Of a stretch of DNA of 55,619 nt, positions 17,299-26,728 are shown piece after piece (the stretch's first letter is position 1; every line of letters starts with the position of its first letter). The translations under genes and the position numbers were made by a program. The stretch is from Metabacillus arenae (GTDB taxonomy: Bacteria > Bacillota > Bacilli > Bacillales > Bacillaceae), in assembly GCF_014773385.1 (NCBI RefSeq), contig NZ_JACXAI010000039.1, forward strand, positions 1 through 55,619, read 5' to 3'. The notes beneath the pieces are model-generated. The model did no database searches. It was given only the letters and a program-made list of their open reading frames with translations, and was not told the origin of the DNA.

Positions 17299-18849
17299 TT
17301 GGATGAGCTAGAGAAAACATTATTTAATAAAAATTTTTTTATAAAAGATAAAAAAAAATCCTTTCTCCGTTCATTTAAAAATTTCTTTACTACAAAGTCT
17401 AATAGTGAAAAATTATATTTAGAATTAAATATAAATTCCTCTAAGGAAAAAAATAATCATTTAATAAATGATATTCAGTCTTATATAGAATTCTTAGGGG
17501 TGAAATTTGATTGTAAATATCTTGTTGCTGTGGGCTGTAATCAATTAGATCTTTTAAAATCATTATCTAAGAGGTTCAAAATTATTGGGATAGATAATAA
17601 ATATAATATTGAATCATGTAAAAGGATTGAAATACCTGGTAAATGGATTGAATATGATCTGGAAAAAGAAATGAGTTTACCAATAGATAGTCATGTGCTG
17701 AGAGATTCAATTATTATTTGTTTAAATTATATTGAATACTTGGATAATCCTTTTAATTTACTTTACAGCATTAAAACAGCTATGAAGCACTCTCCTATAT
17801 GTTTAATGAGGACTCAAGAGAGAGAACTACAAGAAAATAAATTATTTCAATGTAAAAGGAGCTGGAGCCTAACTGAGTACACGAAATTATTAAATCATTT
17901 TAAGTTCAATATTGAATTTGTAGGCTTAACAAAAATAAATGAATCTACAAAAATGAAAGATCAAATTTTGTCAATTATAGGGAATGAAAGTTTCAATAAA
18001 ACATATAATAATCCCTTTAAAGTGGTTGCTTTAATGGCTGTGTACAATGAAGAGGATATTATCTATTATTCAATAAAGAAATTAATTGAACAAAAAGTAT
18101 ACGTTTATGTCATAGATAATTGGTCCACTGATAAAACTTATGATATTGTAATGGAATATAATAATAACCCTTATTTTATTGGCTGCGAAAGATTCCCTCA
18201 AAAAAAAGAATCTCATGATAATAAATTTGATTTCACTAACATTTTAGATAGGAAATCAGAGCTTGCAAGCCATATCGAAGCAGACTGGTTTATTCATTGT
18301 GATGCCGATGAAATTCGAGAGTCCCCCTGGGAAAAATTAGAATTAGTAGATGCTATTCGTTACGTGGATCATATAGGTTACAATGCCATTGACCATACTG
18401 TTATTAATTTTCAGCCGATTGACAATGGCTTTATAAGTGGTGACTTTGAAAAACATTTTGAATACTTTGAATTCGGGATATATGCTGCTGGTTGTGTTAA
18501 GACTTGGAAGAAAACTGACCAAAAAATAAGCTTATCAGGATCTGGTGGACATCAAGCCCAATTTCAAGGCAGAAAAGTAACCCCTTTTAACTTTCTTGTT
18601 AAACACTATCCTCTACGTTCTCAACAACATGCTGAAAAAAAAATATTTCAAGAAAGAAAGCCTAGATATATGAAAAATTTAAAAGAGAAGGGATGGCATG
18701 TACAATACAATCAATATCGTACAGGGGATACATTTCTTCGAAATCCAGATGAGCTCATTAAATACTCTAAAGATAATTTTTCATCATACTTCCTAGTAGA
18801 AAGATTATCCAATCTTTTTAACTCTAACTCTTTGAAAAACTTTTTCTGA
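17299..18849 (+). CDS. Two-domain protein: methyltransferase-like region plus GT2-like glycosyltransferase
   Basis: About 516 residues. The first half (about 55-205) resembles a class I methyltransferase core: LVAVGCNQLDLLKSL, then IIGIDNKYNIESCKR with an acidic strand end, and an IICLNYIEYL strand. The second half (about 235-480) is a GT-A-type transferase: VVALMAVYNEED, VIDNWSTDKT, and FIHCDADEIR near residue 335 carrying the metal-binding acidic cluster, then a GSGGHQAQF segment and KHYPLRSQQHAE. I choose TTG 17299, eight bases after GGAG; GTG 17290 overlaps that box. Codon use is very A/T-rich, like the following dehydrogenase. It probably builds and perhaps methylates a sugar of the local glycan. 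The methyltransferase call is tentative because the SAM-binding glycine motif is reduced. Confidence 0.65.
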   Translation: MDELEKTLFNKNFFIKDKKKSFLRSFKNFFTTKSNSEKLYLELNINSSKEKNNHLINDIQSYIEFLGVKFDCKYLVAVGCNQLDLLKSLSKRFKIIGIDNKYNIESCKRIEIPGKWIEYDLEKEMSLPIDSHVLRDSIIICLNYIEYLDNPFNLLYSIKTAMKHSPICLMRTQERELQENKLFQCKRSWSLTEYTKLLNHFKFNIEFVGLTKINESTKMKDQILSIIGNESFNKTYNNPFKVVALMAVYNEEDIIYYSIKKLIEQKVYVYVIDNWSTDKTYDIVMEYNNNPYFIGCERFPQKKESHDNKFDFTNILDRKSELASHIEADWFIHCDADEIRESPWEKLELVDAIRYVDHIGYNAIDHTVINFQPIDNGFISGDFEKHFEYFEFGIYAAGCVKTWKKTDQKISLSGSGGHQAQFQGRKVTPFNFLVKHYPLRSQQHAEKKIFQERKPRYMKNLKEKGWHVQYNQYRTGDTFLRNPDELIKYSKDNFSSYFLVERLSNLFNSNSLKNFF

Positions 18850-19025
18850 AATTAAACCGAAAAACAAATATAAGTTATTAACTTAGGTTTGGTTTATTAT
18901 TGAAATATTGTTCACGACGACAGGTATCTTACCAAGATTGATAAATTTAATAATCGTTCAATAAAGCAGAAATTTATCTACATTGAATGAACAGATTTAG
19001 TTTAGCATCATGGAGGTATAAATTC

Positions 19026-20330
19026 ATGCTTGATAAAGAAGCAAAGAATAAAATAGCGGTAATTGGTCTAGGATATGTTGGATTACCTCTTGCTTTCTTA
19101 TTTTTAAATAATGGATTTGAAGTTATCGGAATTGATATAGACGAAAACAAAATAAAAGAGCTCAATGATTGCAAAAGCTATTTACCGGATATAACAAATC
19201 ATGAATTAAAAAAGGTATTAAATAAATCATTTACAGTTTCTTCTGATTATGAACTTATCAAAGAAGCAAATGTCATTATTATATGTATTCCAACACCGTT
19301 ATCAGGCACTTCAGAACCAGATTTAACTTACTTAAGTGATGTCGGAAATTCCCTTGTTACAAAACTTAATAAAGGACAATTGATCGTTCTAGAGAGTTCT
19401 TCTTATCCTGGAACTACAAGAGATGTTCTTAAACCTATTCTTGAAAAGAGTCGCCTGCAAATAGGAAAAGATCTATTCTTGGCTTATTCTCCTGAAAGAA
19501 TGGATCCGGGAAGCAAGAAATATTCAATTAAAGATATCCCCAAAGTAGTTAGCGGTGTAACTGAAGAATGTTTAATTAATGTTGTTAATGTATATTCTAA
19601 GGTTTTTAATCAAGTCATTAAAGCTTCGACTCCAGAAATAGCAGAGATGTCAAAACTTTTGGAAAATACTTATCGCTTTATTAACATCTCTTTTATTAAT
19701 GAGTTTTCTATATTGTGTGATTTACTAAATATAAATGTTTGGGAAGTCATTAAAGCAGCTAGTACTAAACCATTTGGTTTCGCTCCTTTTTATCCAGGGC
19801 CCGGAATAGGTGGGCATTGTATTCCTGTAGATCCTCTCTATTTAAAATGGAAAGCATGTCAAGTGGGTAAAAACAGTGAATTAATCGACGCAGCTAGTCG
19901 TTCAAAAAAATTAATATCAGACCATATCGTACAGCAAATAACAAAGTTATTGTCGATTAACGGGGATAATATAAATAATAAAAAGATCTTAATTTGTGGT
20001 GTAACATATAAAAGAGATACAAATGATATGAGAGAGTCCCCTTCATTACCAATCATCAATTCCCTTTTGAAAAAAGGTGTAAATATTTCATACCATGATC
20101 CTTTTCTTAAAAATTTGGTTATAAATGAATATGAACTTTCCAGCAAAGACTTAACAGAAGATACCTTAAGAGAATCTGATTGTGTTGTAATTTTAACTGA
20201 CCATTCTACATTACCTCTTAACAAAATTTTAGAACATTCCGAAGTAGTTTATGATGCAAGAAATTGTACAAACGGCAAAAATGGAAGGGCTAAATTATTT
20301 CATCTTGGTGGGGGACAATTTTTGTACTGA
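19026..20330 (+). CDS. Nucleotide-sugar 6-dehydrogenase (UDP-HexNAc type)
   Basis: 434 residues. The N-terminal NAD domain opens with IAVIGLGYVGLPLAFLF at residue 8. Later come SYPGTTRDVL, a YSPERMDPG segment and, near residue 260, PGPGIGGHCIPVDPLYL carrying the catalytic Cys. The C-terminal UDP-binding domain includes GVTYKRDTNDMRESPSL. The GGHCIPVDP form is typical of UDP-GlcNAc/ManNAc/GalNAc dehydrogenases rather than UDP-glucose dehydrogenase, so the product is probably a UDP-N-acetylhexosaminuronate. GGAGG precedes ATG 19026; an earlier frame start at 18987 has no site. It follows the two-domain transferase on the same strand and probably supplies its sugar donor pathway. Confidence 0.88.
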   Translation: MLDKEAKNKIAVIGLGYVGLPLAFLFLNNGFEVIGIDIDENKIKELNDCKSYLPDITNHELKKVLNKSFTVSSDYELIKEANVIIICIPTPLSGTSEPDLTYLSDVGNSLVTKLNKGQLIVLESSSYPGTTRDVLKPILEKSRLQIGKDLFLAYSPERMDPGSKKYSIKDIPKVVSGVTEECLINVVNVYSKVFNQVIKASTPEIAEMSKLLENTYRFINISFINEFSILCDLLNINVWEVIKAASTKPFGFAPFYPGPGIGGHCIPVDPLYLKWKACQVGKNSELIDAASRSKKLISDHIVQQITKLLSINGDNINNKKILICGVTYKRDTNDMRESPSLPIINSLLKKGVNISYHDPFLKNLVINEYELSSKDLTEDTLRESDCVVILTDHSTLPLNKILEHSEVVYDARNCTNGKNGRAKLFHLGGGQFLY

Positions 20331-20440
20331 TAAGAATCGAATTGAGCGTCCGCTTCGTCAGTTTTTAAAAAAAGGATCATTGCAACATGCATAGATAATA
20401 TACCTAAAAACTTTGGAAAACAAATCTTTTTCCTGAAGAA

Positions 20441-20459
20441 ATGCCTTTATGAAAGGCAT
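20441..20459. terminator. Perfect short hairpin after the dehydrogenase
   Basis: ATGCCTTT, a 3-nt loop, AAAGGCAT: an 8-bp perfect stem about 110 bp after the dehydrogenase stop. The U-run is poor on both strands, so termination is uncertain. Confidence 0.35.
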
Positions 20460-20462
20460 GAT

Positions 20463-20503
20463 AAAAACCACCAAATGCACATCGTATTACACATGTGAAT
20501 TGG
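20463..20503 (-). terminator. Terminator behind the dhaM relic
   Basis: An imperfect stem (CCAA.T.CACAT with ATGTGAATTGG) followed on the minus strand by GGTTTTTAT. The TGTGAATTGGAGGTT arm is almost the same as in the terminator at 14337-14378. Confidence 0.6.
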
Positions 20504-20520
20504 AGGTTCTTTTTGACATT

Positions 20521-20760
20521 TTATTTAATTTTTAATGGTTTAAGCTGCGCCATTATCGTGTCAAATGACGCATCGGCTTGGATTAATGCAGCTGTTGTAT
20601 AAGCACTTTCAGCTAAGGCGGTATCCATGAGGTGGATTTTTTTATCTGTTAATTCCATCACCATTTCCAAGTTCATTTTTGCACTGCCTAGATCGTAAAA
20701 GGCAAAAATTTCATTTGCGTCATTTTCGGAGATGGCATTGTTAATTTTATCAAAGCTTGT
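20521..20760 (-). pseudogene. dhaM: 3' fragment of dhaM (dihydroxyacetone kinase phosphotransfer subunit)
   Basis: The minus strand reads TSFDKINNAISENDANEIF, then AFYDLGSAKMNLEMVMEL and DKKIHLMDTALAESAY, ending MAQLKPLKIK and TAA. This is the second half of the EIIA-mannose-like domain of DhaM, the PTS partner of dihydroxyacetone kinase. The first half, including the phospho-His region, is absent: upstream of 20760 the frame becomes unrelated sequence with no start. dhaK and dhaL are not in the window. It is a remnant left by a deletion. Confidence 0.8.
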
Positions 20761-20816
20761 CCTATATAGAACTATCTTTATAGTAAAAACGCTTTTAAAA
20801 AGCCTTGCCTTTGTAC

Positions 20817-21635
20817 TTAAAGTGAAGTCATAAATCTTTTTCTCTCTCTAAAATATGCCCACTCTGTAAAACCTAATTCTTTTAACCTTTTCCTCACTAG
20901 TTCAAAATCCTCACCGACACGGCTGGGGTCATGGGCATCCGATCCGAGGGTAATCTTAACACCGTGATAGCAGGCTCTCTCTAGGAGGTCATCTGCTGGA
21001 TACCAGCCTCCGCAATCTTTCATTTTCCCTGATGTATTTACTTCAATGGCAATATCGTTCTCAGCAATGGCTTTTAAGGTATGTTCAATTGCGCCAGTTT
21101 CAATTGCTGAAAAAGAAGGATAGTATCCTTTCATTGCATCGATATGTCCTAGAATGTCAAACAATCCGCTCCGTGCAGACTGTTCGATTAACATATAGTA
21201 ATTTTCTTTTGTCTGTTGTTTCTCTCCTTCTGTAAGGCCTTCCCAGCGACCTTTTTTAAAAATACCAATTCCATTTACATGGTGCACAGACCCGATAATG
21301 TAATCAAAGGGATACTTAGTATAGTGTTTCCGATACAATTCTATGTGATTTGGAAAGAAATCTGATTCGACACCAAGAAGAACTTCGATTTTTCCTTTAT
21401 ATTCTTGTTTTAATTGTAATACCTCTGATATGTACTCATGAAAATGGCTTTTGGCCATTGCGATATGTGGATATGGCTGATCTTCTTCATGGGCAAAATA
21501 AGGAGAATGATCAGATATTCCGATCAAGTCCAATTTCTTTTCAATGGCTGCCTCGATATAATCACGAATAGAACCCTCTGCGTGTCCGCACCGGCTGTGA
21601 TGGGTGTGAAAATCAAATGTAATGTTTTTCTCCAT
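20817..21635 (-). CDS. hisJ: Histidinol-phosphatase, PHP family (HisJ)
   Basis: 272 residues with the PHP phosphoesterase signatures: DFHTHHSRCGHAEG at residue 8, IGISDHSPYF near 39, LLGVESDFFP near 86, IIGSVHHVNG near 112, DILGHIDAMKG near 160, and IEVNTSGKM and TLGSDAHDPSRVG near the end. These His and Asp residues form the trinuclear metal site. The enzyme removes phosphate from L-histidinol phosphate in histidine synthesis. It stands alone here, away from other his genes, as is common in bacilli. The start has a GAGGTGA site. Confidence 0.92.
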   Translation of the reverse strand: MEKNITFDFHTHHSRCGHAEGSIRDYIEAAIEKKLDLIGISDHSPYFAHEEDQPYPHIAMAKSHFHEYISEVLQLKQEYKGKIEVLLGVESDFFPNHIELYRKHYTKYPFDYIIGSVHHVNGIGIFKKGRWEGLTEGEKQQTKENYYMLIEQSARSGLFDILGHIDAMKGYYPSFSAIETGAIEHTLKAIAENDIAIEVNTSGKMKDCGGWYPADDLLERACYHGVKITLGSDAHDPSRVGEDFELVRKRLKELGFTEWAYFRERKRFMTSL

Positions 21636-21990
21636 TCAGCTCACCTCTTTTTATTTTGTTATTACCATTTTAACAATTTGCCTGAATCACTGGTATTATT
21701 TTGATTTAGAAGATGTTAGTAGATAAATAGAAACTTCCCTTCTTGTAAATTTGGAGGTGTAACTAAATGTATTCCTGACTAGCTTTCTAGAGCACTTAAA
21801 AAATATTTAAAATCACTTTTAATGTATGCCCCTTATGTTTACTAATGTAAAGGACCATTGTTGTTTTGCAAATCAGCAAATTCTTTTTAAATGTATTTGC
21901 CTTCATATCCTCTTAGTTCACTTTTTTTACAGTCTCCCTTTCTCTGATCCGGAATCCAATTAAAATGAGTCATGAGAGTTTAGCCGCTCA
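21636..21990. other. Intergenic region between hisJ and the yhf operon end
   Basis: 355 bp with no gene I can support. A GAAACTTCC segment near 21730 weakly resembles the dispersed repeat. A 28-codon minus-strand frame near 21890-21975 has no ribosome site. No trace of the missing YhfW mutase is visible. Confidence 0.5.
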
Positions 21991-23154
21991 TTATCCTCCT
22001 CGCTTTTGAAAATAAACAATTTCTGGAGCTTTTGAATCTATTTTTCTAATAAAAGCCACATGTGCCCTCGTTACAAATATTTGTGTACGAAAGGCATAAA
22101 CGACACTGTCACCAATGGTCATATCGCTTTGTCTTTTCAGGCTGCCGTAGTAATCAATGTTTTCTGAATTAGACTTGTCTACCTCTGTAGAATTTTCTAA
22201 TATGACTGTTTCTGTTCTTCCATAGAGAGCTTTCTCCATATTCGACCTGACATAAAACCCGCCAGCTATAGTATACGCATGATTTTTATCTAAATGGGAG
22301 ATTTCTGATATGTAAAGGATAGATGGCTTTTCCTTCAGATTTTCCATATAGGCATGGAGAGGCGTCGTTCCTGTTAATGCATGTCCAGGCTCCCCATGTG
22401 TAACACCATAATCTTTTAATCTAGGAATCGTATGACAGCTTGTGGAGCCGGGCGCATTCAGATGTATAACGTTTATCCCAAGATTCTCAAGAACATTTCT
22501 CGCCTTTAGCAAAGTATAGAAATTTGATGTGAAATCATAATCATTCTTTTCTTCGTTTAATTGCATGATAGGAAAACTGGTGATGCCAATCACATTCAAG
22601 CCAGGCAGAAGCACGATTTCTTTTACACTATTTTCAAGGTCATCAATTTGGAAGCCCCCATTCTGGCCTGGATAAACAAAACCTTTAGAATTGATCACTC
22701 TTAAAATGACATCCTGCTTCAAACCTAATCTCAATGCTGCATCTGATAATTGCCGGGCTCTTTCATATGAAAAAAGGGTGACAATTTCCGGTTTTAATCG
22801 CTTTAAAACCAAGTCCCACTGATTTTTGCCAGGCTGGACAAGATGTCCGAAGTTGCCGATTGAACAACCATCTCCCCTTAATTTTGCAGCTTCATCAATA
22901 TCTACTGCAACAGCTTGCTCAATCCCATTTTGCTCGATTACTTTTCCTACAAAGCCGCTTCTCCCGATTTGTTTTGTCATGTAATACAATTTCATGCCAT
23001 GTTCAATTGATGTTTTTTTTAAAACCCTTACATTTTCTGAAAGAGAATCTAAATCGATAACATACGTATTAGGGGGAATGGTGCCGTCTTGGTGTAATTT
23101 TACAGCAGTTTGAATTAGTTCTGGATTTCGTCTTAAAGTTATGTCTAAGAACAT
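21991..23154 (-). CDS. yhfX: YhfX-family PLP-dependent alanine-racemase-like protein
   Basis: 387 residues of the fold-type III PLP family, with an alanine-racemase-like barrel at about 35-260. NTYVIDLDSLSENV is followed by LYYMTKQIGR, whose Lys is the probable PLP Schiff-base residue; IDEAAKLR, GFVYPGQNGGFQ and HLNAPGSTSCHT line the barrel. A C-terminal beta domain follows. Its E. coli relative YhfX is uncharacterised in my knowledge. Last gene of the operon, 7 bp after yhfS. It may racemise or decarboxylate an amino-acid-like intermediate handled by YhfS. Confidence 0.85.
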   Translation of the reverse strand: MFLDITLRRNPELIQTAVKLHQDGTIPPNTYVIDLDSLSENVRVLKKTSIEHGMKLYYMTKQIGRSGFVGKVIEQNGIEQAVAVDIDEAAKLRGDGCSIGNFGHLVQPGKNQWDLVLKRLKPEIVTLFSYERARQLSDAALRLGLKQDVILRVINSKGFVYPGQNGGFQIDDLENSVKEIVLLPGLNVIGITSFPIMQLNEEKNDYDFTSNFYTLLKARNVLENLGINVIHLNAPGSTSCHTIPRLKDYGVTHGEPGHALTGTTPLHAYMENLKEKPSILYISEISHLDKNHAYTIAGGFYVRSNMEKALYGRTETVILENSTEVDKSNSENIDYYGSLKRQSDMTIGDSVVYAFRTQIFVTRAHVAFIRKIDSKAPEIVYFQKRGG

Positions 23155-23161
23155 GATGATT

Positions 23162-24277
23162 TCATCCCCTTACGATCTCATTTATTGCAGCGTTTAAAAT
23201 TCTTATGACGGTAGCAGCAGACGATTTCATTGGATTTACTCTTAGTCCGTATTCCTTTAAATGAGGCTGGCTTTCAAGAAAGCTTCCTGAAACTCGGTAT
23301 ATCATTGGAACCAATTCATATTTTGATTCTGCGCCGACCGGGTAGGTTGCAGCACCATATTTAGCAGCCTTTTCAATCACCACCTGAGCAATTGGTTCAT
23401 TCAATTCTATAATGACATTTTTAGATTGAGAGTTTGTCATGTAAGCCTCTTTAACAAAGGATGTTTTGTTTTCATTCAAATAGCGGCATAATTGTTCCAC
23501 CTGTTCGTTTTGGACCGCAAGCATTACCGGTGCGGCTGTCATGCCCCGCAATAATGCGTGAGCCTCTTGGCCCTGGACCTGACCTCCGCCCGAATAATTG
23601 CTTTCATGAATTTTATTTATAATTGTTTCTGGCCCAAGAATCACGCCGATTCCTTCTGGACCCATTAATTTAAAGCCTGAAAAGGTTGATAGATGTGCTC
23701 CATACTCGACACCGATCCCTTTCATTTTCATAGCACAATAATTATCATCAACGACAATAAACAAATCTGGTCTTTTCTTTTTCACAAAAGCAATAGTCTC
23801 CTTCAGGTCATATATATCTGTCGGCTTTTGCCTGGCATGCTGAATATAAAATACTTTTGAGGTATTGTCGGACTCAAGTGCTTTCTGCAAAGCTCCTTTT
23901 TCGTTGTAATTCACAGCTATCTGCTTTAAGCCCATCATCCTAAACGTTTCTTGTGTCGTTTTATACATCGGCGCTTTGTGAACAATAACAAAATCTCCTG
24001 GTTCTACAACCATACTTAATGTAATACGAATGGCTGCCGTGCCGCTTCCTCGAACTAGTGCACAAGCTTCAGAGTGAAAAAGATTGGCTAATACCCTTTC
24101 AGCAGATGCTGTTGTTTTTGGCCGGTTATAAGCGGGATGAAGCCCCAAATCTCCTGTTTCGAAAAAAGAATTGTTCGTAAATTCTTTAGTTATTTCATCC
24201 ATAAGCCGGAACTGTAATTCTTTCGCTTCCTCTATTGTTCGATTGACTAGAATAGATTCTGCATATCTTAATGCCAC
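23162..24277 (-). CDS. yhfS: YhfS-family PLP-dependent aminotransferase-fold protein
   Basis: 371 residues of the aminotransferase class V/Cys-Met metabolism fold. LVRGSGTAAIRITL near residue 77 binds the PLP phosphate, FIVVDDNYCAMKMKG near 175 has the Asp that contacts the pyridine nitrogen, and STFSGFKLMGPEGIG near 197 has the Lys expected to bind PLP. The real substrate is unknown; relatives include cysteine/cystathionine lyases. It lies 6 bp after php/yhfV and 7 bp before yhfX, so expression is coupled. Pairing of a fold I and a fold III PLP enzyme in one operon is a hallmark of the yhf cluster. Confidence 0.85.
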   Translation of the reverse strand: MALRYAESILVNRTIEEAKELQFRLMDEITKEFTNNSFFETGDLGLHPAYNRPKTTASAERVLANLFHSEACALVRGSGTAAIRITLSMVVEPGDFVIVHKAPMYKTTQETFRMMGLKQIAVNYNEKGALQKALESDNTSKVFYIQHARQKPTDIYDLKETIAFVKKKRPDLFIVVDDNYCAMKMKGIGVEYGAHLSTFSGFKLMGPEGIGVILGPETIINKIHESNYSGGGQVQGQEAHALLRGMTAAPVMLAVQNEQVEQLCRYLNENKTSFVKEAYMTNSQSKNVIIELNEPIAQVVIEKAAKYGAATYPVGAESKYELVPMIYRVSGSFLESQPHLKEYGLRVNPMKSSAATVIRILNAAINEIVRG

Positions 24278-24283
24278 GCTTGA

Positions 24284-25204
24284 TCATCCTTCCTTGCGAA
24301 TGCTAAAGGCTTTTTGAGGATTTTTCACCAGTAGCTTTTTAATGATTTTTTCACTAATCCCACGTTCTTTAAGTGCAGGGATAAATGAGCGGAGCACAAT
24401 ATCATACCCTTGTCCGCCATTTGCACGCAAATGAGATTTCCTCGTCAAATCACTGGAGAGTAAAATCTGCTCCTCATAGCCGGACTCAATAAAAGTGATC
24501 AATGATTGAAGCCTGTCTTGATCAGATCGGTAATTTTCTTTTCCAATCGTATCCATTGCCACAAATGCTCCGCTTTTTAAAACTTCGATTACAATCTTGT
24601 CATTTGTATTTAAATCTTGATGACCAATCACCACGTGATCAAGCGGCAGATTTTCTTTTTGAAACAGTTCTACCTGTTCAAGCGCACACGAGCCTAATGT
24701 AGTATGAGTCGATAGCGGAAGCATTGTTAGCTTGGCTGCCTCAATCGCACCAAAAAAAAGCTCCATTTCAATTGGTTTAAATTCGTTATGACTGCTTCCT
24801 ATCTCCCCGATAACTCCTGGTTTAATCCTTGTTTCTCCTATTCCATACTCAATCTCTTCCACGATCCACTCAGCAAACAAATCACGATTCCATTGTTTTT
24901 TGTCCTCTGGGATAAATGGGTCTTTATAACAGCCGGTGCTTGCTATGATTTGGAGGTCCATTTTCATGCTAATCTCAGCTAGCTTTGTAGCATCTCGGCC
25001 CATTCCATCATTTGTTACCTCAACGATGGCTTTTCCGCCATATTTTTTAAATTCTGATAAGTCTTTCATTACTAATTCAACATCTTGAAGACACGTATCG
25101 TCGTTGTTTTTTATTCTGCTTAGGTCTACATAAAGGTGCTCATGACAAGCGCAAACACCCATTTCTTCTGGTTGAATTCTCCCTAGCACGGTTTGAATAT
25201 ACAT
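24284..25204 (-). CDS. php: Phosphotriesterase-homology protein (Php/YhfV)
   Basis: 306 residues of the PTE-like amidohydrolase family. The metal ligands are visible: the His pair in ACHEHLYVDL near residue 20, the Glu of VIGEIGSS near 130, LSTHTTLG near 162 (His), VIGHQDLN near 190 (His) and LLSSDLTRKS near 250 (Asp). The bridging Lys of true phosphotriesterase is replaced by Glu, as in the PHP-type lactonase/hydrolase branch. It probably hydrolyses a lactone or ester intermediate; activity unknown. AAGGAGATG precedes the start. Middle gene of the yhf operon. Confidence 0.88.
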   Translation of the reverse strand: MYIQTVLGRIQPEEMGVCACHEHLYVDLSRIKNNDDTCLQDVELVMKDLSEFKKYGGKAIVEVTNDGMGRDATKLAEISMKMDLQIIASTGCYKDPFIPEDKKQWNRDLFAEWIVEEIEYGIGETRIKPGVIGEIGSSHNEFKPIEMELFFGAIEAAKLTMLPLSTHTTLGSCALEQVELFQKENLPLDHVVIGHQDLNTNDKIVIEVLKSGAFVAMDTIGKENYRSDQDRLQSLITFIESGYEEQILLSSDLTRKSHLRANGGQGYDIVLRSFIPALKERGISEKIIKKLLVKNPQKAFSIRKEG

Positions 25205-25219
25205 TCTTAGCTCATCTCC

Positions 25220-26527
25220 TTATGCTGAAGGGGGAGTATAGAGTCCAAAGAGCACCAAAATATTCCCAATTATACCAACTGCTATCGCCCCTACTGGTCC
25301 AATAGCCATTCGTACAATCGGACGTCCGGCCGCTTCGTTTAATAGGTAAAAACCTGCGATGGCAAAAAATCCTAAACCTGGTACAATCGCATTCGCCGCA
25401 TTGGCACCGCCAATCAGCAAAGCCACCTCAAGTATCCTTGTCATCGCAGTTCGTATATTTTCACCTGAGGCACGAATTCCAGGGTATTTATCCAAAAGCT
25501 TTGCCAATTGTGTTAACAGCATGACTTCAGCAAAAATAATAGCAGCTCCTAAAATAGCAGCAATAATTGGATGTGGAGTAAATATTCCTGCACCAAATAC
25601 AAAGGTGAATCCAACAGGACCATAAACTCCTGTTGCAATTGCCGTACTCGCAATTAATGGAACAAACCCGATGGCTTTTGCAAGAGAAGCAATACCACCC
25701 TCTGAAATTTTACCTTCTGCCAGCAGATTCAGAGAAATAGGGTCTCCAGCAATTAATAACTGGTTGGTTGCGGCTGCGACAAGGCCGCCGCTAATCATAA
25801 GGACCCAAACGTATTTCTTGATTTTAGCCACACGTTCTGTAAACAAGGCGGCAAGCTGAGATAAGTTTTGTTCATCTGATTTTTCCCGAACTGCAAAGGT
25901 TATTAAAAAGATCATCCCAACAATCAATGCTATACCCTCAGGGCTTAAAATAACTTCAGTTCCATTCATTCTGATTAATTTTTCGGTGTTTGCAAAGACA
26001 ATAAGTTGGCGCGCAATCGCTGCCACAAGAAATGTGACAATCCCTTTTTTAATCCCAAATTGTAAGGCAACAGCGATCGCAGGAAATACCATAAATGAGA
26101 CAACAACCGGCTCCCCTACTTTATTAAACCCTTCAACAAAGTTAAGCGGAAGCAGTGCGAATGCATCTACGACTGCTTGAAGACCGAAATAAATGCCAGC
26201 TCCATATAAAGCTCCTGCAACTCCCGCGATGACAGCATTGATTTTTCCTCTATTCAAAGCAAGGCCTATGATGTCTGTACCAAGTAAAATACTGTGAATC
26301 AAAATAATGCTTCCGGCGATCGAAATTGGAATTCCAAACCCAATGACAAGCCCAAAGCTCATTGCAAATGCGGTTATCCCAAGCTCCTTTCTGCTCATTC
26401 GTCCTTCTAGATTTTCCGGAATGATAGGCCGTAAGCCATCATTAAAAACAGCAATCCCCAAGTTTGCCATAACAGCTGCCAAAGCCCCGATGCAAGCCAT
26501 TAATATTACTTCTACCATTTCATTCAC
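25220..26527 (-). CDS. yhfT: YhfT-family multi-spanning membrane protein
   Basis: 435 residues with roughly ten membrane helices and many Gly/Ala-rich segments (IAGVAGALYGAGIYFG, VFPAIAVALQFGI, GVYGPVGFTFVFGAGIFTPHPI). The family is found with yhfS, yhfU and yhfX and looks like a transporter, probably importing the compound the operon degrades. The GTG at 26527 follows GGGG; ATG 26518 is an alternative start. 200 bp without a gene separate it from yhfU. Confidence 0.82.
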   Translation of the reverse strand: MNEMVEVILMACIGALAAVMANLGIAVFNDGLRPIIPENLEGRMSRKELGITAFAMSFGLVIGFGIPISIAGSIILIHSILLGTDIIGLALNRGKINAVIAGVAGALYGAGIYFGLQAVVDAFALLPLNFVEGFNKVGEPVVVSFMVFPAIAVALQFGIKKGIVTFLVAAIARQLIVFANTEKLIRMNGTEVILSPEGIALIVGMIFLITFAVREKSDEQNLSQLAALFTERVAKIKKYVWVLMISGGLVAAATNQLLIAGDPISLNLLAEGKISEGGIASLAKAIGFVPLIASTAIATGVYGPVGFTFVFGAGIFTPHPIIAAILGAAIIFAEVMLLTQLAKLLDKYPGIRASGENIRTAMTRILEVALLIGGANAANAIVPGLGFFAIAGFYLLNEAAGRPIVRMAIGPVGAIAVGIIGNILVLFGLYTPPSA

Positions 26528-26728
26528 CCATCCCCGTTATGAAGCTAATTATTATTAGATTTTTTCTAAGAGTTTCTTGCTATAAATAGATAAAAAGTTT
26601 TAAATAAAAACAAGCGGTGAATCACTGATTGCTTCCAGCCATACTCCTAACCTCTCACCTCAAGAGAAACTCTCATTTTCGATATGATTGTCCTTGTTTC
26701 ATTTAGTAGCAAATTAAGTAAAACATCT

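Noticed and set aside
21880-21980. 28-codon minus-strand frame after yhfX, considered as a yhfW remnant
   Set aside because: No ribosome site and no phosphopentomutase motif.
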